Origin: Hymenobacter fodinae
GTDB lineage: Bacteria; Bacteroidota; Bacteroidia; Cytophagales; Hymenobacteraceae
Direction of reading: 5' to 3'
Assembly: GCF_004745825.1 (NCBI RefSeq)
Contig: NZ_SRLA01000002.1
Span: 1,054,001 to 1,118,000, forward strand
Length of the DNA stretch: 64,000 nucleotides
The translations under genes and the position numbers were made by a program. This document shows, in pieces, positions 42,638 through 50,498 of this stretch (positions are counted from its first letter, which is position 1; every line of letters starts with the position of its first letter). A model generated the notes under the pieces. It was given only the letters and a program-made list of their open reading frames with translations. It was not told where the DNA came from and did not search any database.

Positions 42638-43183
42638 TCAAACGTTGCGCAAGACTCGGCATGGGTTGCCCACGGCCACCACGCCAGCCGGAATGTCGCG
42701 CGTTACTACGCTACCGGCCCCGATAGTGGTACCCGCCCCAATGGTCACGCCGGGCATCACCAGCACACCCGCGCCCAGCCACACGCTGTCGCCAATGGTA
42801 ATAGGTTTGGCAAACTCCCACCCGGCAATGCGCGGTCCTACTTCCACGGGGTGCCCAGCCGTAGTCAGCAACACATTGGGCGCAATGAACACGTTGTCAC
42901 CAATCGTGACGGGCGCGCAGTCCAGAATAGTGAGGTTGTAGTTAGCGTACACGTTGCGGCCCAGCCAAATGTTGTAGCCATAGTCGCAGCGTAAGGGCGC
43001 TTCCAGGTGGGCATCCGTTTCGTAGCCGAGCAGCTCAGCCAGCCCCTGCTTGTTGAGGTGCACCGGCTCTTGGTTGTAGCGGTGACAGAGTTCTTTGGCG
43101 CGCAGGCGTTCTGCTACTAGCTCGGGGTCGTTGGCTTGGTACAGCTCACCAGCCAGCATTTTCTCTTTTTCAGTCTGACTCAT
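42638..43183 (-). CDS. Maltose O-acetyltransferase-like hexapeptide acetyltransferase
   Basis: The 181-residue left-handed beta-helix acetyltransferase has an N-terminal Mac domain (EKEKMLAGELYQANDPELV), then hexapeptide repeats (ITIGDSVWLGAGVLVMPGVT, GAGTTIGAGSVVTRDIPAGV) and the catalytic His in LLTTAGHPVEV. Such enzymes acetylate maltose, nodulation sugars or other galactosides with acetyl-CoA. The start at 43183 matches the Mac domain start; the longer frame is not homologous. Its natural acceptor is not clear. Confidence 0.88.
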   Translation of the reverse strand: MSQTEKEKMLAGELYQANDPELVAERLRAKELCHRYNQEPVHLNKQGLAELLGYETDAHLEAPLRCDYGYNIWLGRNVYANYNLTILDCAPVTIGDNVFIAPNVLLTTAGHPVEVGPRIAGWEFAKPITIGDSVWLGAGVLVMPGVTIGAGTTIGAGSVVTRDIPAGVVAVGNPCRVLRNV

Positions 43184-43257
43184 CGGCAGCAAGGTACTAA
43201 AGTGCTGCCATGGCTTTCCTGCTGCCCCTCCGGAAGAGAGGCTAGGGGTAGATAACG

Positions 43258-43677
43258 CTAGGCCACTTCCTGCGGAGTGGCAGTTATAGCAGACTCGGGG
43301 CGGCGGTTGTCGCGGGTGTTTTTCTGCACGGCAATAGCCCCAAACAGGCCTAGCATAAACGACATGGCGTAGAAGCCCTTCTCGCTCAGCAGCAGCTTGG
43401 CGTTCCAGAGGCCTACCGCCAGTAGTAGCACCGCCGAGAGGGTAGCAAACCAGCACAACCCGTAATAAATGCCCGTCACGGGCACGCCCTCCAACTGGTC
43501 GCGCACGCTCTTTTGCAGTGATACGGCACCGAAGAGCCCGTACAGCAGCACGGCGAGGTAGTAGCCTTTTTCGTTAAGTAGCATGGAAGCATTCCAGAGG
43601 CCCACAATGTAGGCCACCATGCCCGTGAGCAGGGCAAACCAAGAAGCAGCTACGAAGGCATTGGATGTCTTTTGCAT
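43258..43677 (-). CDS. yiaA: Inner membrane protein, YiaA/YiaB type
   Basis: The 139-residue protein has four predicted membrane segments arranged as two copies of the YiaAB two-helix module. Each copy ends in GLWNA-(S/K)-LLxEKG(Y/F)Y (residues 27-42 and about 92-107). YiaA-like proteins are inner membrane proteins of unknown function. The ATG at 43677 is used; a GTG precedes it. The stop TAG lies in a GGCCTAG heptamer. It lies 74 bp upstream of the acetyltransferase start. Confidence 0.8.
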   Translation of the reverse strand: MQKTSNAFVAASWFALLTGMVAYIVGLWNASMLLNEKGYYLAVLLYGLFGAVSLQKSVRDQLEGVPVTGIYYGLCWFATLSAVLLLAVGLWNAKLLLSEKGFYAMSFMLGLFGAIAVQKNTRDNRRPESAITATPQEVA

Positions 43678-44070
43678 CACAGTTAACCAATGCGGGGGAT
43701 TACACTATGGCGCTCAGAGTACCTCTCTGCGGCCCCAGCACCAGTAGCTACTGGCCTAGGCAAGTGCGTCCCGAATTGGCTGATACAAGGATGCAGGGTT
43801 TTAGGAGCAAGCGAAAGTCAGAAACCGCATTTAGTAGACTTTATACTCTGCAACTTCTTTCAACTTTCTTACACTAGTTCATGCCTTGTTCTCTCCTTGG
43901 TAATTGCGCTTGGTGAAGCGTATTGAGCGTTTATCCTCCTTGAGCGTTCTGGCTTGGAAACGAGATATAAGAACAGAAGGAGCCGAAAATTAGACTTTAT
44001 ACTCTCCCTGCAAACACACAAAAATGGGCCGCCCTAACTGGAGCGGCCCACTATTGTAGAGGGGTATGAC
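43678..44070. other. Intergenic region with a duplicated 15-mer
   Basis: About 393 bp between the YiaA-like gene and the pseudouridine synthase gene. It holds a GGCCTAG at about 43754, two identical copies of TAGACTTTATACTCT (43835-43849 and 43991-44005) and the terminator at 44019-44052. No gene was recognised. Confidence 0.6.
44019..44052 (-). terminator. Terminator after the pseudouridine synthase gene
   Basis: On the minus strand the stem GTGGGCCGCTC / GCGGCCCAT is followed by TTTTTG. It lies just after the stop of the rluF-like gene. Confidence 0.8.
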
Positions 44071-45228
44071 CTAGGAACGCTTGCCTGGGCGACCGGCACC
44101 GCGGGTGCCGCGGGTGCTAACTTTGCCCTTGGGCGGGCCGGCCGGACCTTTGGGCCCTTTGCCAGCCGCCCCGCCGCGGGGGCGAGCAGTAGCGCCAGCC
44201 GCACGAGTGCCCGCCGGACGGCTAGATCTGCCAAAGCCCGGACCATCGGGGCGGACGCCGGTGGCTGGTCCGGGAGGGCGACCAGGACCCGTAGGCCACT
44301 CAAAGCCATCAGAGTCGGCAGCGGGGGCTGTAGGCTTCTTAGCGGCACGGCCCACGGCCCGTTTGCTGGCGGGTTTCTCTACCCAAGAGCCGGCCGGCTT
44401 GGCCTGGCCCGGTGCCGCACCAAGCAGCGGGGCCGACGATTTACGGCTGGGTCGCTCGGTCCAGAACTCGGCGGTAGAGGGGCGCTTGCGGCGGCGCGAG
44501 CCACTGCCATCATCAGTGCCAGCCGAGTCTTTGATCATCTCAAATAGCACTTTCAACTCCTTTTCCTTCAGCTCACGCCATTCGCCCACGCCCAGGCCCT
44601 TCACGTTGATGTTCATCACGCGGATGCGCTCTAACTGCACCACCTCATAGCCGAAGTACTCGCACATGCGGCGAATCTGGCGGTTAAGGCCCTGCACCAG
44701 AATAATCCGGAAGATGTAGGGCGTCTCCTTGGTCACCTTGCAGGGCTTGGTCATCACTCCGCCCAGGGGCACGCCGTTGGCCATGGCCTCAATGAACTGC
44801 TCGTTGATGGGCTTGTCTACCATCACGATGTACTCCTTCTCGTGGTTGTTGCCGGCGCGCAGGATTTTGTTGACGATGTCGCCGTTGCTGGTCAGCAGAA
44901 TCAGGCCCTGCGAATCTTTGTCGAGGCGGCCGATGGGGAAGATGCGCACCGAGTGCTTAATGGCCCGGATGATGTTGTCCTTGATGCCGGTATCGGTGGT
45001 GGTGATGATGCCCGGGGGCTTATTGTAGGCAATGTACACGGCATCTTCCTCAGCACGGGGCTCAATGAGGTTGCCGTTTACTACTACGCGGTCTTTACTG
45101 GTTACTTGGTCGCCGATGGTGGCGCGCTTGCCATTCACGAACACGTTGCCCTGCTCGATGTGGCGGTCGGCCTCCCGGCGGGAGCAGATGCCACTTTCAC
45201 TGATGTATTTATTGAGACGGGTTGCCAT
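44071..45228 (-). CDS. rluF: Pseudouridine synthase, RluF-like, with long basic C-terminal tail
   Basis: The enzyme converts uridine to pseudouridine in 23S rRNA (RluF) or tRNA. The 385-residue protein has an N-terminal S4 RNA-binding domain ([20 protein letters not shown]), then the RsuA/RluB/E/F catalytic domain with Asp in [13 protein letters not shown] near residue 101, and [17 protein letters not shown]. The last ~130 residues are low complexity and rich in Pro, Gly, Ala, Arg and Lys ([24 protein letters not shown]). Such a tail is common in Bacteroidota homologues and may help rRNA binding. It has a TATCTTTG box upstream. Confidence 0.9.
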   Translation of the reverse strand: MATRLNKYISESGICSRREADRHIEQGNVFVNGKRATIGDQVTSKDRVVVNGNLIEPRAEEDAVYIAYNKPPGIITTTDTGIKDNIIRAIKHSVRIFPIGRLDKDSQGLILLTSNGDIVNKILRAGNNHEKEYIVMVDKPINEQFIEAMANGVPLGGVMTKPCKVTKETPYIFRIILVQGLNRQIRRMCEYFGYEVVQLERIRVMNINVKGLGVGEWRELKEKELKVLFEMIKDSAGTDDGSGSRRRKRPSTAEFWTERPSRKSSAPLLGAAPGQAKPAGSWVEKPASKRAVGRAAKKPTAPAADSDGFEWPTGPGRPPGPATGVRPDGPGFGRSSRPAGTRAAGATARPRGGAAGKGPKGPAGPPKGKVSTRGTRGAGRPGKRS

Positions 45229-45291
45229 GAGGTGAGTATGCTAAGCGAAGGAAAACAACAGCCCGCTAACACAGAAAGTGCCAGCGGGCCG

Positions 45292-45299
45292 CAAAGATA
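45292..45299 (-). promoter_or_regulatory. -7 promoter box for the rluF-like gene
   Basis: The minus strand reads TATCTTTG, a perfect TAnnTTTG match, 64 bases upstream of the start. No -33 element is obvious. Confidence 0.5.
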
Positions 45300-45359
45300 C
45301 GCCAGAAGTAAATGGAGACCAGTAGCTAGCCTGAAGCACCACTCAAAACAGACCTGATA

Positions 45360-45704
45360 TCAGCCGCCAATGAAGTAACGTTGAATGGCATCATCTAGCT
45401 CGGCGGGCAAATCAGAGGTGTTCTTCGTTTGCAGTTCGGCTGGCTCTGAGGCTTCCGAAGGAGTGTAGGTGCCACCACTCTGGTTGAACTGGAGCTTGCC
45501 CTGCTGAAACTCACGTTGCTGCTCGGCCCCATCCTTGTCCATCGACACGAAATCCAGCTTGTGTAGCGTGTGGTCGGCCTTGTCAAAGCGCAGCCAGAAG
45601 TACACCTCGGCGGGGTCGTCGCTCTGCACATCCAGCAGCTTGATTTCTACGAGGGAAAAAGCATCAGCTTCGAAAAGGAAGAGTGGTTTATAGGAGATGG
45701 GCAT
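45360..45704 (-). CDS. Hypothetical protein, 114 residues
   Basis: I do not recognise a family. The soluble, acidic protein lacks a signal peptide. It begins MPISYKPLFLFEADAFSLVE, has alternating strands (EVYFWLRFDKADHTLHKLDF) and ends PAELDDAIQRYFIGG. The gene has a perfect TATCTTTG box upstream (45766-45773) and is followed after 131 bp by the rluF-like gene, so it may be monocistronic. Its function is unknown. Confidence 0.65.
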   Translation of the reverse strand: MPISYKPLFLFEADAFSLVEIKLLDVQSDDPAEVYFWLRFDKADHTLHKLDFVSMDKDGAEQQREFQQGKLQFNQSGGTYTPSEASEPAELQTKNTSDLPAELDDAIQRYFIGG

Positions 45705-45765
45705 AGGACAAAAGCAGTTGGTTGACGCTGAAAAGGGAGCGTCTGCAATACGCAGTCGTGGCCCA

Positions 45766-45773
45766 CAAAGATA
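45766..45773 (-). promoter_or_regulatory. -7 promoter box for the 114-residue protein gene
   Basis: The minus strand reads TATCTTTG, 62 bases upstream of the ATG at 45704. Perfect match to TAnnTTTG; -33 element not clear. Confidence 0.5.
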
Positions 45774-45833
45774 GTCTGGAGTTATAGGAGCAGACTAAGT
45801 TGATCTAGGCGAGTGGCCTAGGGACTTGGGTTG

Positions 45834-46883
45834 CTACTTTACCGTGACTTTCAGCAGTGTTTTGCCGGCCACGGCGTAGCCCTGCTGAGGCGTATAGAAA
45901 TACGCGGTTGATACCCGTGTAAGTTCTTGAAATTCGGTACCAGTCCAGGTGTTGCCGCCGTCGGTGGTTTGGCCAACTGCCGCGTATTGTATTGGGAAGT
46001 CGCCGCCGGTGGAGTGGCCGCCGCCCCACAGCAGGGCAGAAGAAGTAGTCAGGCTGTTGACCTTCGATATGGATGTAACAGGGCTATTCACCTCAGCCCA
46101 GGTAGCGCCGTTGTTACTTGTGGTGTAGGCACGGCTGTAGCCTAGCACGTAATAGCCCCGCTCGTTCGTGAAAGCCAAGTCATTGGCGTAGTTGTAGCTG
46201 AGCAATGTTTTCGAGGGCCAAGTAGCGCCAGCGTCGGTGCTGCGTACGAGTTGAGCACCGCCGCCCGTATAGTAGCCAGTGGTAGGGGTGAACACCACCT
46301 TTGAAAAGGAGTTGCCCGCCGTTTCTACTAGCTGCCAACTAGCTCCCGCGTCCGTGCTGCGAAAAAGCCCTGCTGGTGTGCCATTAGCAGCTATAAACAG
46401 GTGCCCAGCTGCATTGACCGCAATCGAGACCACTTCGTTTTGAGTGCCCAAGTAGACCCTGCGCCAGGTTGTGCCGCCGTCATCGGTTTTGAGCACAACT
46501 CCGCCGGGCGGCACGCAGCCCGTACCACCGCAACTGCTTTTGCCGCCCACGGCGTACCCGGTTTTTAGGTCCGTAAACAACAACTGGTACAGCGGCTGAT
46601 CGGGGAGGGCCGGGCTGTACTGCGCCGACCAGCTAGCCCCTTGGTCGGTGGTGCGGTAAATTTTGCCGTCGTAGGTGGTGGCTAGGCCAGTGGTTTCATT
46701 AAGGAAGTAGATGTCGAGGATGCTTACGGGCAAACTGGTGCTAGCCACGCTGATTTTCAACTTGGAGCTCTCAAAAGGCAATGTTCCTTTCACCAACTCC
46801 GCTGACTGCTGGACATCAGCGTCTTCCTTACAGCTGCTCAGGGCGGCCAGCAGTCCAACGGTAAGTAGTAGAATCTTCTTCAT
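45834..46883 (-). CDS. YCF48-type beta-propeller lipoprotein
   Basis: The 349-residue protein has a lipoprotein signal with lipobox ALSSC (Cys18). It carries six BNR/YCF48-like blades, each with a (D/N)xGxxW core: DQGASWSAQY, DDGGTTWRRVY, DAGASWQLVE, DAGATWPSK, NNGATWAEV and DGGNTWTGT. YCF48-type repeats are known from photosystem II assembly factors and, in Bacteroidota, from many secreted proteins of unknown role. The start at 46883 (MKKILLLTVG) defines the signal; the upstream extension is not needed. A surface or periplasmic scaffold function is inferred. Confidence 0.8.
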   Translation of the reverse strand: MKKILLLTVGLLAALSSCKEDADVQQSAELVKGTLPFESSKLKISVASTSLPVSILDIYFLNETTGLATTYDGKIYRTTDQGASWSAQYSPALPDQPLYQLLFTDLKTGYAVGGKSSCGGTGCVPPGGVVLKTDDGGTTWRRVYLGTQNEVVSIAVNAAGHLFIAANGTPAGLFRSTDAGASWQLVETAGNSFSKVVFTPTTGYYTGGGAQLVRSTDAGATWPSKTLLSYNYANDLAFTNERGYYVLGYSRAYTTSNNGATWAEVNSPVTSISKVNSLTTSSALLWGGGHSTGGDFPIQYAAVGQTTDGGNTWTGTEFQELTRVSTAYFYTPQQGYAVAGKTLLKVTVK

Positions 46884-47142
46884 CAATATTAATAGGAGAG
46901 AGTAGTACAAATACACCTAACGCTTGCGCTACTGACAGGAGCAGTTCCTTAAGCAAGAGGTTGCACGCTTCTGAAAAGCCACATCAAGGGTACCCGTATC
47001 ACTACAAGACCGGCCTACAATGCAGCGAGCCGCTCCTTTCGAGCGGCCCGTGGGGTGAGGTGGCCTAGCCACGTAAGTATTGTCGTAGGGTAAAGCTTGT
47101 GCCCGTGGCCTATTGAGGAATAATGATCGGGCGTAAGACGAA

Positions 47143-48207
47143 TTATTTCTCCTCGGCTAGCCACTGCATGGCCTGATACTGGCCCGCTCCCACGAAGAGG
47201 CGCAATAGGTCGTCGGTTAGGTGGAGGCCATTGGCGCTGTTGGTGAGGAACAGCAGGGTCTCCTGGGTTTCGGGAAAGACTATAAAGAAGCCCCGGAAGT
47301 CGCCATTGTCGCCCCAGTGCCAGAGGGCGGGTCCGTGGGTGGTGGTGGCCAGACCTACTCCGCAGGCCCAGGCAATGTTAGCATCGGTGGGTGTGAGGGG
47401 AGTGGTGCAACGAGTGGCGGCGTTGGCGGGCGTGCTGAGCAGTTTGGCCGTGGCTGGTTTTAGGCCTTTACCCCGCATGAGGGCCTGCAGAAATCGGCTG
47501 TAATCGGCGGCGGTAGTGAGTAGGCTGAAGCCACCATTGGGCTCCGTAAAGCGCTTAATATCGGTGGGGCTACCGGCTTTATCATGGCCAAAAGCGGCAT
47601 TCTGGTCGAAACGCGGCTGCCAGGTAAAGCTGCTGTTCTTCATCTTCAGAGGGCCAAATACCTCCTGCTGGGCCAATTGATTCAACGATTTTCCGGTTAG
47701 GTGCTCCAGGGTTTTCTGCAGAAATACGTAGCCCTCCCCCGAGTAGCTCCAGCAGCTGTCGGGCGCGTATTTCAGCGTCAGCGGGGAGGTCTTCCAGCTT
47801 TCGGCCAGCGGGTAGCCAGTCCAGTTGGGCAGGCCCGCGGTGTGGCCTAGCACCATACGGGCCGTGATTAGGTTGGCCCTTGGCTCCTGCTGCAGGCGCG
47901 GGTAGGGGTAATAGTTCAGCAGCGGCTTATCCAAATCGAGGCGGCCCTGGTCGTGGAGGCGCAGAGCGGTGTAGGCCAGTACCACCTTGCCCAGAGAGGC
48001 GGCCTGAAAAATGGTGTTGGCATCTACGGTCTGGGTGGTGCCCGCCTGGCGCAGCCCTAGGCTATACTGTTGGGTTTCGCCTTTTTTAGTGTACACCAGT
48101 TGTAGCCCCGTTACGTTTTCCTTCTGTCGTAAGGCGTCTACTGCAGCGCGTTGGGCGGTGGCTGCTACCGAGTATAGCAGGAATAGAAGGGTAAGTAATT
48201 TCTTCAT
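47143..48207 (-). CDS. Serine beta-lactamase-like hydrolase (class C fold)
   Basis: The 354-residue protein has a signal peptide (to about residue 19, ATAQ) and the penicillin-binding-protein-like fold. SLGK (Ser71, Lys74) is the SxxK motif, YSGEGY the YxN-like site and WHWGDNG the KTG-like site. Such proteins act as beta-lactamases, D-aminopeptidases or esterases; the sequence alone does not show drug resistance. It is a single minus-strand gene. YebC lies upstream. Confidence 0.85.
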   Translation of the reverse strand: MKKLLTLLFLLYSVAATAQRAAVDALRQKENVTGLQLVYTKKGETQQYSLGLRQAGTTQTVDANTIFQAASLGKVVLAYTALRLHDQGRLDLDKPLLNYYPYPRLQQEPRANLITARMVLGHTAGLPNWTGYPLAESWKTSPLTLKYAPDSCWSYSGEGYVFLQKTLEHLTGKSLNQLAQQEVFGPLKMKNSSFTWQPRFDQNAAFGHDKAGSPTDIKRFTEPNGGFSLLTTAADYSRFLQALMRGKGLKPATAKLLSTPANAATRCTTPLTPTDANIAWACGVGLATTTHGPALWHWGDNGDFRGFFIVFPETQETLLFLTNSANGLHLTDDLLRLFVGAGQYQAMQWLAEEK

Positions 48208-48265
48208 GATAGGGCTTAAGGGCTATAAAACTAAAGCGCACATGTGCGTACTGCGGCCACCGGCC

Positions 48266-48308
48266 AAAAATAAATGTGGGCAGCTCTCCGCAAAGAAAGC
48301 TGCCCACG
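48266..48308 (-). terminator. Terminator after yebC
   Basis: On the minus strand the stem GTGGGCAGCT / AGCTGCCCAC is followed by ATTTATTTTTGG. It lies about 60 bases after the yebC stop. Confidence 0.75.
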
Positions 48309-48369
48309 TTCCAGGCACGGTACCTACCAACAAGAAGTTGAGTAAGCCGCGGCCGTTTATAGCCGTGAT

Positions 48370-49104
48370 TTAGCCGAGCGTGTGGTACACAGCCTGCACG
48401 TCATCGTCTTCCTCAAACTTCTCAATGAGGTTCATTACTTCTTCGAGTTGCTCGCCCTCAAGATGCACGGTAGTGTTGGCCACGCGCTGGAGCTGAGCAG
48501 AAACCACGTTCAGCTGCTTTTCCTCCAGGGCTTTTTGCATCTGGCCGAAATCGGTGAAGGCCGTTTCTACCACAATGTATTCCTTCACGTTGCCGTGCTC
48601 GTCTTCCTCCTGGTCCGAGTACACATCCTCGGCGCCGGCGTCAATAAGTTCCAGCTCTAGCTCATCGAGGTCGAGGCCTTCAGCTGCCAGCTTAAATACG
48701 CCCTTGCGGGTGAAGGTATAGTCAGAAGAGCCGGCGGTGCCCAGGGCGCCGTTGCCGCGGTTGAAGTACATGCGCACGTTGGCTACGGTGCGGGTAGGGT
48801 TGTCGGTGGCGGTTTCAATTACGATGGCCACACCGTGAGGTGCGTAGCCCTCATACACCACTTCCTGGTAGTCTTTCTCCTCTTTGCTGCTAGCGCGCTT
48901 GATGGCCGCCTCCACGCGGTCTTTGGGCATGTTCACGCCCTTGGCGTTCTGCATGGCCGTGCGCAGGCGCGAGTTGGTATCGGGGTTGGGGCCAGATTCT
49001 TTCACGGCCATAACGATTTCTCGGCCGATGCGGGTGAAATCTTTCGACATCCGGTCCCAGCGCTTCATTTTGCGGCCTTTGCGGAATTCAAATGCGCGTC
49101 CCAT
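48370..49104 (-). CDS. yebC: YebC/PmpR-family regulator
   Basis: YebC-family proteins bind DNA or ribosomes, and recent work on the family supports roles in translation at difficult proline stretches. The 244-residue protein begins MGRAFEFRKGRKMKRWDRMSK, and contains GREIVMAVKESGPNPDTNSRL, NMPKDRVEAAIKRA, YEGYAPHGVAIVIE and TDNPTRTVANVRMYFNRG, all conserved. A repeat of TGAATGAG units (49111-49140) lies directly upstream, and TAACTTGC at 49167-49174 resembles a -7 box. Confidence 0.95.
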   Translation of the reverse strand: MGRAFEFRKGRKMKRWDRMSKDFTRIGREIVMAVKESGPNPDTNSRLRTAMQNAKGVNMPKDRVEAAIKRASSKEEKDYQEVVYEGYAPHGVAIVIETATDNPTRTVANVRMYFNRGNGALGTAGSSDYTFTRKGVFKLAAEGLDLDELELELIDAGAEDVYSDQEEDEHGNVKEYIVVETAFTDFGQMQKALEEKQLNVVSAQLQRVANTTVHLEGEQLEEVMNLIEKFEEDDDVQAVYHTLG

Positions 49105-49330
49105 CTATCTGTGAATGAGTGAATGAGTGATTGAGTAAATAGTTCGGCACGGTGCCGAAAGGGGCCGCAAGTTAGCAGAAAGCCCGGCGGGGCGCAATTG
49201 CCCAAGCTACTGTAGAGCCGGAAACCAGCCGACTTGGAAAGCACCTCTCGCAAACTACCTTCAGGCTCGCACCTCTGACCGAAGCCAGTAAAAGCAGCCG
49301 ATGACCGTTGTGGGGAGTGGCCTAGTGGGT

Positions 49331-49792
49331 CTAGGCCTCGCGCGCCGCTTCGGCACCCTCGGCCGGGTCTGCTGAGCAGTTACGATATATGCGGTCCAGC
49401 ACCTGGCGCAGGTGGTCGAGGTCGGTTTCGCTGAGGCCATCAAGCGCAATAGCACGGTTGCTGAGCACTACGGGGTGCACGGCCGCCAGGGCTGCCTCCC
49501 CCGCCGGCGAAACCCGCAGGCGGGTCCGGCGCCCGTCGTTAGGCTGGGGCTCCGATTGCAGCAGGCCCCGCCGCAGCAGCAGCGCCAGAATGCGTGCCAC
49601 CGAGGCCTGGTCCTTGAACACGCGTTCGGCAATTTCATTCTGGGTCAGGTCGTCGTGCTCCACCACCACGCGCAATACCAGCCACTGGTCAATGGTAATG
49701 TCAACTCCCGCCTTATCGATGTTGATCTGCGCAAACCGGCGGTAGCGCCGAATAGCTTTATCCAGGGAGTAAAAGATGACGTTGGAGAGCAT
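49331..49792 (-). CDS. MarR-family transcriptional regulator
   Basis: The 153-residue winged-helix protein has the MarR core: VDITIDQWLVLRVVVEHDDL, LTQNEIAERVFKDQASVARI and LLQSEPQPNDGRRTRLRVS. MarR proteins usually bind phenolic or related ligands and repress nearby genes. No target gene is obvious next to it: yebC lies 226 bp downstream, and the divergent flank holds only intergenic DNA. The TAG stop is part of a CTAGGCC/GGCCTAG heptamer. Which ligand it senses is unknown. Confidence 0.9.
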   Translation of the reverse strand: MLSNVIFYSLDKAIRRYRRFAQINIDKAGVDITIDQWLVLRVVVEHDDLTQNEIAERVFKDQASVARILALLLRRGLLQSEPQPNDGRRTRLRVSPAGEAALAAVHPVVLSNRAIALDGLSETDLDHLRQVLDRIYRNCSADPAEGAEAAREA

Positions 49793-50498
49793 GAGCGGAA
49801 GGCGAGGGGCCTAGGGGTGAGTAAAGACTGGCCTACGAGCCAGTGAAGGTAGGTGAAACCGCTGAAATGGGCCGAGAAGCATATCCTGTATTGTCGAGCT
49901 ACGAAGTTAAACGCATTCTGTTTCCGTAAGGCAGTGGCCTAGCACGCGGCTAGATAGTAATTACACTGTCCCTCAATTCTTCTAGGCCACTAGGCCGCGC
50001 TCTAAATTGTCTAGCGGTGCCAAACCAACCCAACTGTGTTAAGGGTAGCAATAGAGTAGGAATAGAAGCATCTAGGCTAATCCGCTGAGCGACGTTTCCT
50101 AAGTTGTTAAGGAATATAGCTGCGTGATTGACGTGCCGCAATGACTTTGGGCCGCGTGAAGTGGTAGAAGCCCAGCATGTTGCCGTGTTCATGCAGCAAG
50201 GGCTAGAGGGGGCATATAATCCGGGCTCAGACCTACTTCGGTTTCTGCCACTGCTCCAAGGCTTGTTACGCGAAGCGGGTACTCCACAACACTAAAACGG
50301 TAACGACTTAGCCCTAGGCACCTAGCTGGTACTCCATACCCTCTTGATAGCGCTGGCGCAACAGACAGTTGATGATTTGTGCTTGTTGTGGAGAGACAAC
50401 CGGGCTGAACGAGATGTTTTAGGACATGCCTGCGCCCGCGCGCAACGGCCGCGCGGTTGGTCGTCTATCTTGCCATTCAGCGCTACCAACTTTGCCTA
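49793..50498. other. Long non-coding region, probably with a gene remnant
   Basis: About 706 bp between the MarR gene and the end of the permease gene. GGCCTAG/CTAGGCC heptamers occur at about 49808, 49936 and 49982-49995. A 55-codon plus-strand frame at 50128-50295 looks like a protein fragment. No intact gene or RNA was recognised. Confidence 0.6.
50128..50295 (+). pseudogene. Possible remnant of a protein-coding gene
   Basis: The frame from a TTG at 50128 to TAA at 50293-50295 encodes 55 residues with protein-like composition: CRNDFGPREVVEAQHVAVFM, then GAYNPGSDLLRFLPLLQGLL and REAGTPQH. No ATG occurs except an internal Met, and the frame is closed by a stop just upstream. This suggests the 3' end of a decayed gene. 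I cannot name the family. A genuine small gene with a TTG start is less likely. Confidence 0.35.

Noticed and set aside
47029..47050. GAGCCGCTC/GAGCGGC hairpin as a terminator
   Set aside because: It lies before the beta-lactamase-like gene end on the minus strand side without a T-run, so termination is not supported.
49950..50192. 80-codon minus-strand frame upstream of the MarR gene
   Set aside because: No recognisable composition; it overlaps the better protein-like plus-strand remnant and lacks support.
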